Part shown: one piece after another, positions 17,446-24,742 of the stretch
Layout of the letters: every line of letters starts with the position of its first letter
Position numbering within the stretch: position 1 is the first letter of the stretch
NCBI GenBank assembly: GCA_963724695.1
Contig: CAVRVW010000003.1
Coordinates: 124,001-188,000, forward strand
Length of the DNA stretch: 64,000 bases
Reading direction: 5' to 3'
Source of the DNA: CAVQFD01 sp963724695
GTDB taxonomy: Bacteria > Acidobacteriota > Vicinamibacteria > Vicinamibacterales > CAVVIG01
Made by a program: the position numbers and the translations under genes
The notes under the pieces: model-generated
Databases searched by the model: none
Seen by the model: the letters and a program-made list of their open reading frames with translations, nothing else
Told to the model about the DNA's origin: nothing

Positions 17446-17679
17446 CTAGCGTCCCGGGCCGCTGAGGACCCGCGCCGGCAGCATGACGACGGCCCGCACC
17501 AGGGCGAGCACGCCGTCGACCGCGATGCCCAGCAGACGGAACGGCAGGAGGAGGAGCCAGACGAAGGGGTAGAGGATCACCGCCAGCAGGGCCAGGGGCC
17601 AGCAGATCACGAGCAGGACGCACCAGAAGAGAAACGTGATCACACTGAAGAATACGGAGCGGCGCCCGGAGGGTTCCAT
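17446..17679 (-). CDS. Small hydrophobic membrane protein
   Basis: Protein of 77 aa from the ATG at 17679. Two long hydrophobic segments (VFFSVITFLFWCVLLVICWP, then LALLAVILYPFVWLLLLPF) are followed by an amphipathic tail (VDGVLALVRAVVMLPARVL). It lies leftward between the SDR gene and the convergent TonB receptor. No family recognised; similar short proteins are common in high-GC bacteria. Confidence 0.65.
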   Translation of the reverse strand: MEPSGRRSVFFSVITFLFWCVLLVICWPLALLAVILYPFVWLLLLPFRLLGIAVDGVLALVRAVVMLPARVLSGPGR

Positions 17680-17689
17680 GCGGCGCGCC

Positions 17690-17783
17690 CCTGGTGCTTG
17701 GTCCTTGGGTCTTCGTCCTTAGGCGGGCCCCCAAGGACCAGGGACTCTGGACGAACGAAGGACCAAGACCCAAGCACCAGGGA
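17690..17783. repeat. Long inverted repeat of CTTGGTCCTTGG-type units
   Basis: Left arm CCTGGTGCTTGGTCCTTGGG (from 17689) is mirrored by the right arm AAGACCCAAGCACCAGGG (to 17783), with further AAGGACCAGGGAC words between. The whole 94 bp can form a hairpin. It starts immediately after the SDR stop and may serve as its terminator. Confidence 0.65.
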
Positions 17784-18478
17784 CTAATCTTCTTCCAGGG
17801 ATTGTTCGCGAACACGGCCAGCTCCGGCCACAGGACGCGGCGGGGCATGTTGAGGGCCGAGAGAATCGTCCCCGCGATGTCCTCGGCGTAGAGCTTGTTG
17901 GGATTGTTGCGTCCGGTCCTCCCGCCCCAGTTGGTCTGCACTTCCGACGGGCACACGCACACCACGCGGATACCGTGCGGCCGGAGCTCGGTCTGCCAGC
18001 ACTGGCTGATGCCTCGCACCGCCCACTTGCTGGCGGCGTACGCGGTTCCTGCCTTGCCGCCCTTCATGCCGGACGTGGACGCGAGGTTGACGATGTCGCC
18101 CTGTTTCTGGGCGATCATCATCGGCACGATGCGGTTGGTGAGGTCCACCATGCCGAACACGTTCGTCTCGAACTGCTTGCGCATGGCGCTGACATCGAGC
18201 GAGCCGATCTCCGCGGGGTAGCCGTAGGCCGCGTTGTTGACGAGGACGTCGATGCCGCCCATGCGCGCCTGGCACGCGTCGACCGTTCTGGCGTTGTCCG
18301 CGCCGACCGAGACGTCCGCCTCGATCCCATGCGCGCCGGTCTCGCGCGAGATCTTGTCGATCAGGCCGACGTTGCGCCCCGTGAACATCACGTCGTGTCC
18401 GGCCTGGCGGGCGAGCGTGACGAGCGCGGCGCCGATGCCCTGGCTGCCGCCGGTGATGAGAAAACGTCTTGCGGCCAA
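17784..18478 (-). CDS. Short-chain dehydrogenase/reductase (frameshift in last codons)
   Basis: Classical SDR oxidoreductase of about 231 aa. The start is a TTG at 18478, chosen because a perfect AGGAGG lies six bases upstream and the protein then begins directly with the NAD(P) strand LAARRFLITGGSQGIGAAL. Cofactor motif TGGSQGIG, structural motif VNNAAYG, catalytic Ser in NLASTSGMKGG and YAASK (Tyr-x-x-x-Lys) are all present. One base is missing near 17790 (TGGAAGAAGATTAG): without the loss the protein ends NNPWKKD at the TAG 17784-17786; with it the frame runs on through the downstream repeat. Substrate unknown. Confidence 0.88.
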
Positions 18479-18507
18479 TGTCTGCCCTCCTCAGGTCCTG
18501 TGTTCGA

Positions 18508-19653
18508 TCACTTCGCCGTCTTCTCCCACGCCCGCACCCTCCGGCGTCCTTCGTCGAAGAGCCGCTCGTAGTTGCCCATCCGCACCTGGCGGCTGGCCTC
18601 GGGCGTCAGCGATTTCCACAGCGGCGCATACATGTCGAAGACCGCGTAGTACGGCGCGGGTCCCGCCGGCGCGACCGTGTCGCTGCCGAACAGGAATCGC
18701 GTGGGGTAGCGGTTGAGGATCGCCGCTGTTCGAGCCGTGGCTTCCGGGCTGGCGACCACGTACTTCGCCACTTCGTCCCACGAGATGTCGAAGTTGACGT
18801 GCGCGAGCGCCGGATCGCTCAGCATCTCTTCGACGATTCCCAGGTGCCCCGGACTGCGCTCCGCCGCGGCGGCGGCCGATTGCACCGGATGGACCACGCG
18901 GCCCAGGCCCACATGGGCCCAGATGATGCTCGTCTTGGGGTGGCGCCGGAGGAGCGCCTTCATCTGCGAGAGATACACCGGCTCGGCGCCCTGCTTGGCA
19001 AACGGGACGTCGATGTCGCTGTGCAGGATCACGACGAGGCCGGATTCGGCCGCAAACGCGAGCACGCGGTCGAGCGCCGGGTTGGTGAGGCTGGCCACTT
19101 CGCCCGCCACTTTCGACGAGACGAACTCCTTGTGAATCGTGAACTCGCCGATGCCCGAGAACACGCCGGGGAAGGTTCGCAGCACGCGGCGGATGTGATC
19201 CGCGGCGTACATGTCCGCCGGGTTGAACCCGGTGATCATCGGGTCGAACCTCGCCTGCTCAGCCGGCGACAGCGACCGGTAGATGCTCGCGAAGTAGGCA
19301 TCGGTGAACGAGTAGTAGTACAGCGGCGCGTCCGTCTGGAGGTAGTACGTGGGCGCGAAGTCGCCGGAGTTCTGGTAGGACCAGGTCTGCTGCAGCGGGA
19401 TGCCGAAGAGCGTGGACCGTCCCGTCCGCGTGCCCATGATCTTCAGGAACTCGCGGACGTCGATGCCCTCCTGGATGTAGTTCGTCAGGTGGAAGTGCGA
19501 GTCGTGGAACTGAGCGGCCGACCCCGCTGGCTGCGCCAGCGCGCGGCCGCCGCCCGTCAAGAGACCGGCGACTGCGAAGACCGCAGCCACGACGCCCGCG
19601 ACCGCCGCCATGTGGCGGCCTTTCAATCGACGTCCGACGCTCATCGTGCGCAT
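18508..19653 (-). CDS. Secreted amidohydrolase (Amidohydro_2 type)
   Basis: TIM-barrel metal-dependent hydrolase of 381 aa with an N-terminal export signal (GRHMAAVAGVVAAVFAVAGL, cleavage near ALAQ). The metal-binding HxH is DSHFHL at about residue 53; further conserved parts are GIGEFTIHKEF, VILHSDIDVPF, SIIWAHVGLGR, HVNFDISWDEVAKYV and GSDTVAP, the last giving the C-terminal Asp ligand. The family includes decarboxylases and lactonases of aromatic or sugar compounds; specificity is not evident. It is followed leftward by the SDR gene with a 29-bp gap, so the two may form an operon. Confidence 0.85.
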   Translation of the reverse strand: MRTMSVGRRLKGRHMAAVAGVVAAVFAVAGLLTGGGRALAQPAGSAAQFHDSHFHLTNYIQEGIDVREFLKIMGTRTGRSTLFGIPLQQTWSYQNSGDFAPTYYLQTDAPLYYYSFTDAYFASIYRSLSPAEQARFDPMITGFNPADMYAADHIRRVLRTFPGVFSGIGEFTIHKEFVSSKVAGEVASLTNPALDRVLAFAAESGLVVILHSDIDVPFAKQGAEPVYLSQMKALLRRHPKTSIIWAHVGLGRVVHPVQSAAAAAERSPGHLGIVEEMLSDPALAHVNFDISWDEVAKYVVASPEATARTAAILNRYPTRFLFGSDTVAPAGPAPYYAVFDMYAPLWKSLTPEASRQVRMGNYERLFDEGRRRVRAWEKTAK

Positions 19654-19891
19654 GCGCCGCGCCTCCCTGACCTTAGAAGTTCACTTCGAGCAGCCAGTCT
19701 ACATCGCAGGCGCAGCGCAGACGTCGTGTGGGGTCACTTGCCGTTAGAACCCGCCGCTGAAACGGCTCTCACCCGCTCGGCACTAAGGCCAGCGCCAGTG
19801 AAGCGCAGGCACGAGGAAGCACGCTGGTGTCGATCGGCTGGCGGCGAGGCATTCGCATTGCGGCCCGCCGCCCGCGGGCGAGCATCTGCAG

Positions 19892-22108
19892 CTATCGCAT
19901 GCGGCCGAACAGGCGCCCGACGCCGAAGTAGGTGCGCCAGCGGCCGTCGAACCCGGCCGAGCCGGCCACGAACACCGGTCCGATGAGGGTGTCGAGGATC
20001 ACGCCGCCGCTGACGTTGGTCCGGAACGTCGCGTCGTGCGCGACGTCGAACGTGTCGCCGGTTTCGAGCCAGCCGCCGGCAAACACCCCTCCGCCCATGA
20101 AATCGGGAAGCCGGCCGAGCTGACGGAGGTACCCGCCGGAGACCACGTAGTAGTGGTCTCCGCGCAGCTCGCCCACATTGTAGGCGCCAAGGTGGAACGG
20201 CAATCCCAGCTCGTACTGATCCGTCGGCAGCGGATCCTGATCGAACGACGTGCCCCCGCCCGCCAGCACGAACAGACGGTTGCGCTCGCCCAGGGATCGG
20301 AAGGTGTTCATCTCGCCGGTGAGCTGCGTGAGGCCGACGCTCGATCGCTGGGTCGACAGCGGCGGGTTGAACTCCGGGCCGTCGATGACGTACTTCAGCG
20401 ACGCGAAACCGGTGGCGCCGAACGACGGGATCACGGGGCTGTCCTGCCCGTTGAACCGCCAGGTCGCCTCGGCCAGGCTCTCCTTGCCCTCGAGCGAGGG
20501 AAGCCCCGGGTCGCCGACCCTGGGCTCCGCGTCGAGACGTCCGAAGTAGGCGCCGACCCGCAGGTCGCTCTCCCGCCCGAGGTTCATGCCCACGCCGAGG
20601 CCCACGAGGCCCACGGTCTGCCCGTAGGTCGCGATAACCGCATCGTCGCGGATTACATCGAGCGAACGCCTCGTCACGCCGGCAGACGGCGTGACGAAGA
20701 ACGGGGTGGCGCCGAGCGGCTTGTACAGCTCCAGGGCCACGCCTGGATCCGACCCGAGCGTGCCGTCGATGCGCAGCTCGGATCCGGACCCGATCACGTC
20801 GTAGCCGAGATACCGGCCGGTGAGTGTGACCCTGAAGGAGTCCGACGTCGTGTTCTCCAGGTTGAAGCCCAGCATCAGGAAGGGCGGACCGTATGGCTTC
20901 GGGCTCGCGCGCACGAGCACTCCACGGTCGCCAGCGGGGTTGTTCACGAACCGCCACGTGATGGTTTCGTAGCGGTCCAGCCCCGACAGGACGGCGAGGT
21001 CGGTCTCGATGGCCACGATGTCGAGGGGCACCCCGACGTGCCGGTTGAGGACAGCCGACAGCCGTCCGGCATCCCTTGATGTGAATCCTTCCGTGCTCAC
21101 AAACGCGGGCACCGGCAGATCCCGCACCCGGCGGCTGTCGCGCCTGGCTTTCCACGCGTCGTACTCGGCCGGGCTCACGGCCAGCGGCAGCAGGCTCTCG
21201 CGCATGGCTTCCGCCGCCGCGTACCCGGCCTCGGCGAGCTCCGCGCTGCGGCGCCAGTCGAGCGAACCGAACTCCTCGAGCGGGACGTTGATGATGACGT
21301 CGGCCTTGTTGATCGACGCCCTTGTGCTGGAGCGCATCATGGCGTCCAGCGTGGCGCCCGCCAGGCCGAGCATCGTCCGGCTGACGTCTTCCTGGTCGGT
21401 CAGATCGCCGACATTGATGGCCACGACGCGATCGACCCCCATGTCCTTGGCGACGTCGGCTGGCACGTTGTCCATCGCGCCGCCGTCCACAAGGATCTTT
21501 CCATCGATCTCCACGGGAGGGAAGATGAGCGGCAGCGACATGGTGGCCCGCATTGCCGCGGCCAGGGATCCGCGATCGATCACGACCTTGGACGCGCTCA
21601 GGAGATCCACGCTCACGGCCCGGAACGGGGTCGGGAGACTGTCGAACGTGGCAAGGTCGTAGTAGGCGGCCCCGATGCGTCCGAGGAGCAGATCCACCTG
21701 CCCGCCGTTGTTGATGGCCGTCGGAGGCACGATGCCGCCCTTGAGCCCGAATTCGAGCCGCGATGGATACGCCCGGGCGTCGGCCTTGCGGCGGATGTTC
21801 TTGTAGGCGAAGCTCGACGAGCCGAACAGCTCGTCCCAGTCGAGACCCTCCAGCATCGCCTTCAGTTCGGCCGCGTCCATGCCGGTCGAAAACGCGCCGC
21901 CGATGAGCCCGCCCATGCTCGTGCCGGCCACCGCGTCGATGGGGATGCGGTGCTCCTCGAACCACCGGACCACGCCGACGTGGGCGAGCCCGCGGGCGCT
22001 GCCTCCGCCGAAGGCGACCCCTACGGTCGGGCGCCGTTCCTGCGCGCCGGGAGAGGCCTGGAAAGCGATCAGGCAGGCGAGGATCCAGGGAAGAAAGAGT
22101 GTGCGCAT
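19892..22108 (-). CDS. Patatin-like phospholipase with C-terminal Omp85-type barrel (PlpD-like)
   Basis: Protein of 738 aa. I chose the ATG at 22108 because it opens a signal peptide (RTLFLPWILACLIAFQASPG). The patatin domain covers roughly residues 30-250: oxyanion loop GGGSARG (34-40), nucleophile GTSMGG (Ser 64), catalytic Asp in ILVDGGAMDN. A POTRA-like linker (about 300-400) follows, then a surface-antigen barrel ending YFGVGRLFGRMR. The architecture is that of PlpD-type (type Vd) autotransporters, in which the barrel carries the lipase across the outer membrane. Expected to hydrolyse phospholipids at or outside the cell surface. Divergent from the metallo-beta-lactamase gene. Confidence 0.92.
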   Translation of the reverse strand: MRTLFLPWILACLIAFQASPGAQERRPTVGVAFGGGSARGLAHVGVVRWFEEHRIPIDAVAGTSMGGLIGGAFSTGMDAAELKAMLEGLDWDELFGSSSFAYKNIRRKADARAYPSRLEFGLKGGIVPPTAINNGGQVDLLLGRIGAAYYDLATFDSLPTPFRAVSVDLLSASKVVIDRGSLAAAMRATMSLPLIFPPVEIDGKILVDGGAMDNVPADVAKDMGVDRVVAINVGDLTDQEDVSRTMLGLAGATLDAMMRSSTRASINKADVIINVPLEEFGSLDWRRSAELAEAGYAAAEAMRESLLPLAVSPAEYDAWKARRDSRRVRDLPVPAFVSTEGFTSRDAGRLSAVLNRHVGVPLDIVAIETDLAVLSGLDRYETITWRFVNNPAGDRGVLVRASPKPYGPPFLMLGFNLENTTSDSFRVTLTGRYLGYDVIGSGSELRIDGTLGSDPGVALELYKPLGATPFFVTPSAGVTRRSLDVIRDDAVIATYGQTVGLVGLGVGMNLGRESDLRVGAYFGRLDAEPRVGDPGLPSLEGKESLAEATWRFNGQDSPVIPSFGATGFASLKYVIDGPEFNPPLSTQRSSVGLTQLTGEMNTFRSLGERNRLFVLAGGGTSFDQDPLPTDQYELGLPFHLGAYNVGELRGDHYYVVSGGYLRQLGRLPDFMGGGVFAGGWLETGDTFDVAHDATFRTNVSGGVILDTLIGPVFVAGSAGFDGRWRTYFGVGRLFGRMR

Positions 22109-22218
22109 AGTCAAGGCATCTTGTATAACAGATTTCTTTCGCTTCGAAGTCCTCGAGGGCTCTCTTGTGGAATAATTCCGCAGCTCGAACCTACTTTTCA
22201 CACGGAGACGAAACGCCG
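22109..22218. promoter_or_regulatory. Divergent promoter region patatin / MBL-fold gene
   Basis: 110-bp spacer between the two divergent starts, with an AT-rich part at 22120-22150. On the minus strand TGTTATAC could be a -10 box for the patatin gene. No convincing -35 box or operator palindrome was found. Confidence 0.3.
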
Positions 22219-23298
22219 ATGAGACGTTATCTGCTCGCCACGACGGTTCTCGTGATGCTCGTCACCTCCTTCGCCCTCGGCGGACGCGACGGCGCGAGCG
22301 CGGCGGCGCAGGGGGGCGCGGCGGCCAAGGCGTGGCGCTTCGAGCAGATCGCCAACGGCGTCCACTTCGCCACGGGCACCGGTGCGATGACCACGATGAG
22401 CAACGCCATGGTCATCGTCAACTCGGACCACATCATGCTCGTGGACACGAGCGTCACGCCCGCGGCGGCGCGCGCCCTGGTCGCGCAGATCAAGGACGAG
22501 ATCACGCCCAGGCCGATCAAGTACGTCTTCAACTCGCACTACCACTTCGATCACGCGCACGGCAACCAGATCTTCGGCGACGATGTCGAGATCATGGCGC
22601 ACGAGTTCATCCGCAAGATGCACCTGACCAACGTGATCCAGCAGCGCACCAACCGGAATCTTCACCGCGGGGCTGCCGGCGCAGATCGCGCAGATGAAGG
22701 AGCGGATCGCCAAGGCCGCGACGCCGAACGAGCGCGCCAAGCTCGAGGCGGCGCTGAGCGTCACCGAAGCGCACCACAAGGCGGTGCAGGAGACCGTGGT
22801 GAAGCCGCCGAACGTGACCTTCACCGACAAGATGGTGATCCACAAGGGCGGGCGCGAGGTGCAGCTGCTCTTCCTCGGCCGCGGCCACACGGGCGGCGAC
22901 ACGATGGTGTTCCTGCCGGCCGAACGCATCCTCTTCACGGGCGACTTCTTCGAGGGCCGGCCCGGCGGCGGTGTGTTGTCGTACCTGGGCGACGCGTTCA
23001 TCGACGAGTGGTCGGACAGCCTCGAGCGGATGAAGTCGCTCGAGTTCGACATGATCGTCCCAGGACACGGCGCGCCGCTCAAGGAGCGGAAGCAGATCGA
23101 CGACTTCCAGCTGTACCTGCGCGAGTTCTGGCGGCAGGCGACGGCCTGCGCAACGCAGGGGCTCACCGCGCAGCAGGCGGTCGAGAAGATCGACCTGAGC
23201 AAGGTCTCCGCGCCGTACGGCGCGAACGCCGCCCGACGGCCGATCCGCGCGCCGTCCTGCGCGCCTACGAGCTACTGCAGATCCAGATGCCGATGTAA
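22219..23298 (+). CDS. Exported metallo-beta-lactamase-fold hydrolase (two frame breaks)
   Basis: MBL-fold enzyme of about 359 aa. The ATG at 22219 begins a signal peptide (RRYLLATTVLVMLVTSFALG). Zinc-binding motif NSHYHFDHAHGN (HxHxDH, about residue 106), then GRGHTGGD, FTGDFFEG and the C-terminal VPGHGAP give the usual five ligands for a binuclear site. One extra base near 22661 (after QQRTNRN) and a compensating change near 23232 break the frame; the last part AVLRAYELLQIQMPM returns to the first frame and stops at 23296-23298. Family members range from beta-lactamases to esterases and SoxH-like proteins. The substrate is not evident. Confidence 0.85.
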   Translation: MRRYLLATTVLVMLVTSFALGGRDGASAAAQGGAAAKAWRFEQIANGVHFATGTGAMTTMSNAMVIVNSDHIMLVDTSVTPAAARALVAQIKDEITPRPIKYVFNSHYHFDHAHGNQIFGDDVEIMAHEFIRKMHLTNVIQQRTNRNLHRGAAGADRADEGADRQGRDAERARQARGGAERHRSAPQGGAGDRGEAAERDLHRQDGDPQGRARGAAALPRPRPHGRRHDGVPAGRTHPLHGRLLRGPARRRCVVVPGRRVHRRVVGQPRADEVARVRHDRPRTRRAAQGAEADRRLPAVPARVLAAGDGLRNAGAHRAAGGREDRPEQGLRAVRRERRPTADPRAVLRAYELLQIQMPM

Positions 23299-23492
23299 GG
23301 TCGCTGATCCGCCGGAGCCGTCGGCCCTGTCGACGGCGCGGGGAACCTCCGCTCGCGACATGTCGGGGAAATGCGGCAGGTCCGGTGATGGTCCCGGACC
23401 AGCCGCGGTTTTCGGCGCTACGCGTCGGTTCCCCGACTGACGCGTCGAGACGCGCCGCTCCAAGGGCCGCCGCCTCCGGCGGATCAGCGACC
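23299..23492. repeat. 194-bp concentric palindrome (giant hairpin)
   Basis: Four nested inverted repeats share one centre. Outer arms of 19 bp are perfect: GGTCGCTGATCCGCCGGAG (23299-23317) against its complement at 23474-23492. The next 23 bp pair at 16 positions (23318-23340 with 23451-23473). Then GTCGGGGAA (23362-23370) pairs with TTCCCCGAC (23429-23437), and CGGCAGGTCCGG (23374-23385) with 23394-23405 (11 of 12), leaving an 8-base loop. It starts at the base after the stop codon of the MBL-fold gene and ends 14 bp before the convergent gene's stop. Possible roles are a bidirectional terminator, a structured RNA or a MITE-like element. A shorter relative is at 24116-24240. Confidence 0.85.
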
Positions 23493-23506
23493 AGCCCGGC
23501 ATCTGA

Positions 23507-24004
23507 CTAAGTCGGCCGCAGCAGGTACTGCTGTTCGCGCAGCTCGCGGCTCAAGCGCGCGTGGCGCCGGCGCCAGGGCTCGAAGTGCTGGCTGATCGTG
23601 TGGAGCAGCTGGGCCTTCTTTGGCGCATCCTCGAGGGCGGCCGCGCGGCGGAAGAACCCGGCGCCGAGGCCCGAGTACCACCGGATGCTGTGACGGCGCC
23701 GCATCTGGTCCTCGAAGAAGCCGGACAGGAGCAGGCACTGGGTGCCGGCGATCTCCATCATCGCGCTGTCGTGCTGGATGGTCGGATCGCACACGAACTG
23801 ATCGAAGACCGCGCTGAGGTTGGCTGGCGCGGGCATCTCGGCGCTCGCACACGTGGAGACCTGCGCGTAGTGCGCCAGGACGCTGGCGTTGTAGAGCAGC
23901 TCCTGCCTGTCGACGCCCGATTCCGAGACGTCCTTCAGCCCCAGGAAGAAGAACTCGAACGCCTGCCGATGATCCGCCGCGAGCAGCTCGCCAATCGGTC
24001 CCAT
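23507..24004 (-). CDS. Uncharacterised helical protein, 165 aa
   Basis: No family recognised. The ATG at 24004 gives MGPIGELLAADHRQAFEFFF; an in-frame extension to 24325 is low-complexity and unlikely. The sequence is predicted mainly helical, without signal peptide or membrane segment, so cytoplasmic. Notable parts are GTQCLLLSGFFEDQMRRRHS and IRWYSGLGAGFFRRAAAL, which look like conserved family cores, and a basic C-terminal helix (EPWRRRHARLSRELREQQYL). It stands alone between the giant palindrome and a repeat-rich spacer. Confidence 0.65.
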   Translation of the reverse strand: MGPIGELLAADHRQAFEFFFLGLKDVSESGVDRQELLYNASVLAHYAQVSTCASAEMPAPANLSAVFDQFVCDPTIQHDSAMMEIAGTQCLLLSGFFEDQMRRRHSIRWYSGLGAGFFRRAAALEDAPKKAQLLHTISQHFEPWRRRHARLSRELREQQYLLRPT

Positions 24005-24433
24005 CACCGATCTTTGTCGGCCCCAGCCCGCCGGTCCGACATCAGAAAGGCAGAATCGGCCTGAAACATCAGCCCTTGTACCATTTGCTACAAGCGCACG
24101 GCCCCCGGCCGCCCGCGCCCTGAGGTCGACGCCGAACGCGCGGGCCGGACCTGCGCGTGTCGACGGCGCGGCCTTGCGCTGCCGAACGAGGTCCGGAAGG
24201 TCCGGACCAGCGATTTTCTGCGCACGCCTCGACCCGTCTGACCTATAGCCCGCTGGCCGTCCAGTACGAGCCCGGCAGCCTCGCGGCCGCCGAGCCAGTC
24301 GAGCGGATCCGGCTCCGGAGCGCATCGAGCCGCCAGCCAGAAGCCCGGGAGCCCGAGCCTGGAGCCCGAGCCCTGAGAGACCACCGAAAACGCTGCGTAC
24401 GTCATCGCCGTCCTGGCTGGTGCGGGGAGCTGG
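24005..24433. other. Repeat-rich spacer with a relative of the palindromic element
   Basis: No secure gene in about 430 bp. Positions 24116-24240 share pieces with the 194-bp palindrome: TGTCGACGGCGCGG (24158-24171, identical to 23328-23341) and the core AGGTCCGG...GGTCCGGACCAGCG with a following TTTTCTGCGC. Positions 24330-24380 hold degenerate AGCCCGGGAGCCCGAGCC repeats. The remaining parts show nothing I can name. Confidence 0.5.
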
Positions 24434-24724
24434 TTGTACATCGCCGCAGTGTCGGGGCGGCGGGAACCGTGGGACGACGAGATCTACTTCACCGCGGTGA
24501 TGCCGGCGCTTGGACTGGTCGCCGGCGTCCTGGGGATCCTCGTGCCCGAGAAGCCCTGGCGCTGGGGGATGGTGCCGTTCGGCGCGCAGGCGGCCACGGC
24601 CTTTGTCCAGAACCCGACCGGCAGCCTGATGCCGCTGGGCCTCATCGCGTTCGCTATCTTCGGCGGCATCTGCGCAATCCCGGCGTACGGCGGCGCCTTC
24701 GTCCGCCGTCTGGTCACACGCTAG
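24434..24724 (+). CDS. Small membrane protein, 96 aa (start uncertain)
   Basis: Protein with two or three hydrophobic segments (VMPALGLVAGVLGILVP; LMPLGLIAFAIFGGICAIPA). The only canonical start in frame is a TTG at 24434; hydrophobic codons continue upstream (YVIAVLAGAGSWLY) to a stop at 24374, suggesting the true N-terminus is about 20 residues longer and that the start was lost by an indel or lies in the repeat. No family recognised; resembles small integral membrane proteins often called hypothetical. It converges with the molybdenum-subunit gene. Confidence 0.55.
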   Translation: MYIAAVSGRREPWDDEIYFTAVMPALGLVAGVLGILVPEKPWRWGMVPFGAQAATAFVQNPTGSLMPLGLIAFAIFGGICAIPAYGGAFVRRLVTR

Positions 24725-24742
24725 GCGCTGACCCGCGGCGCC

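Noticed and set aside
24330..24380. Repeat unit resembling a phage or IS end
   Set aside because: It is a degenerate AGCCCGGAG run like other intergenic repeats, without inverted termini or a transposase nearby.
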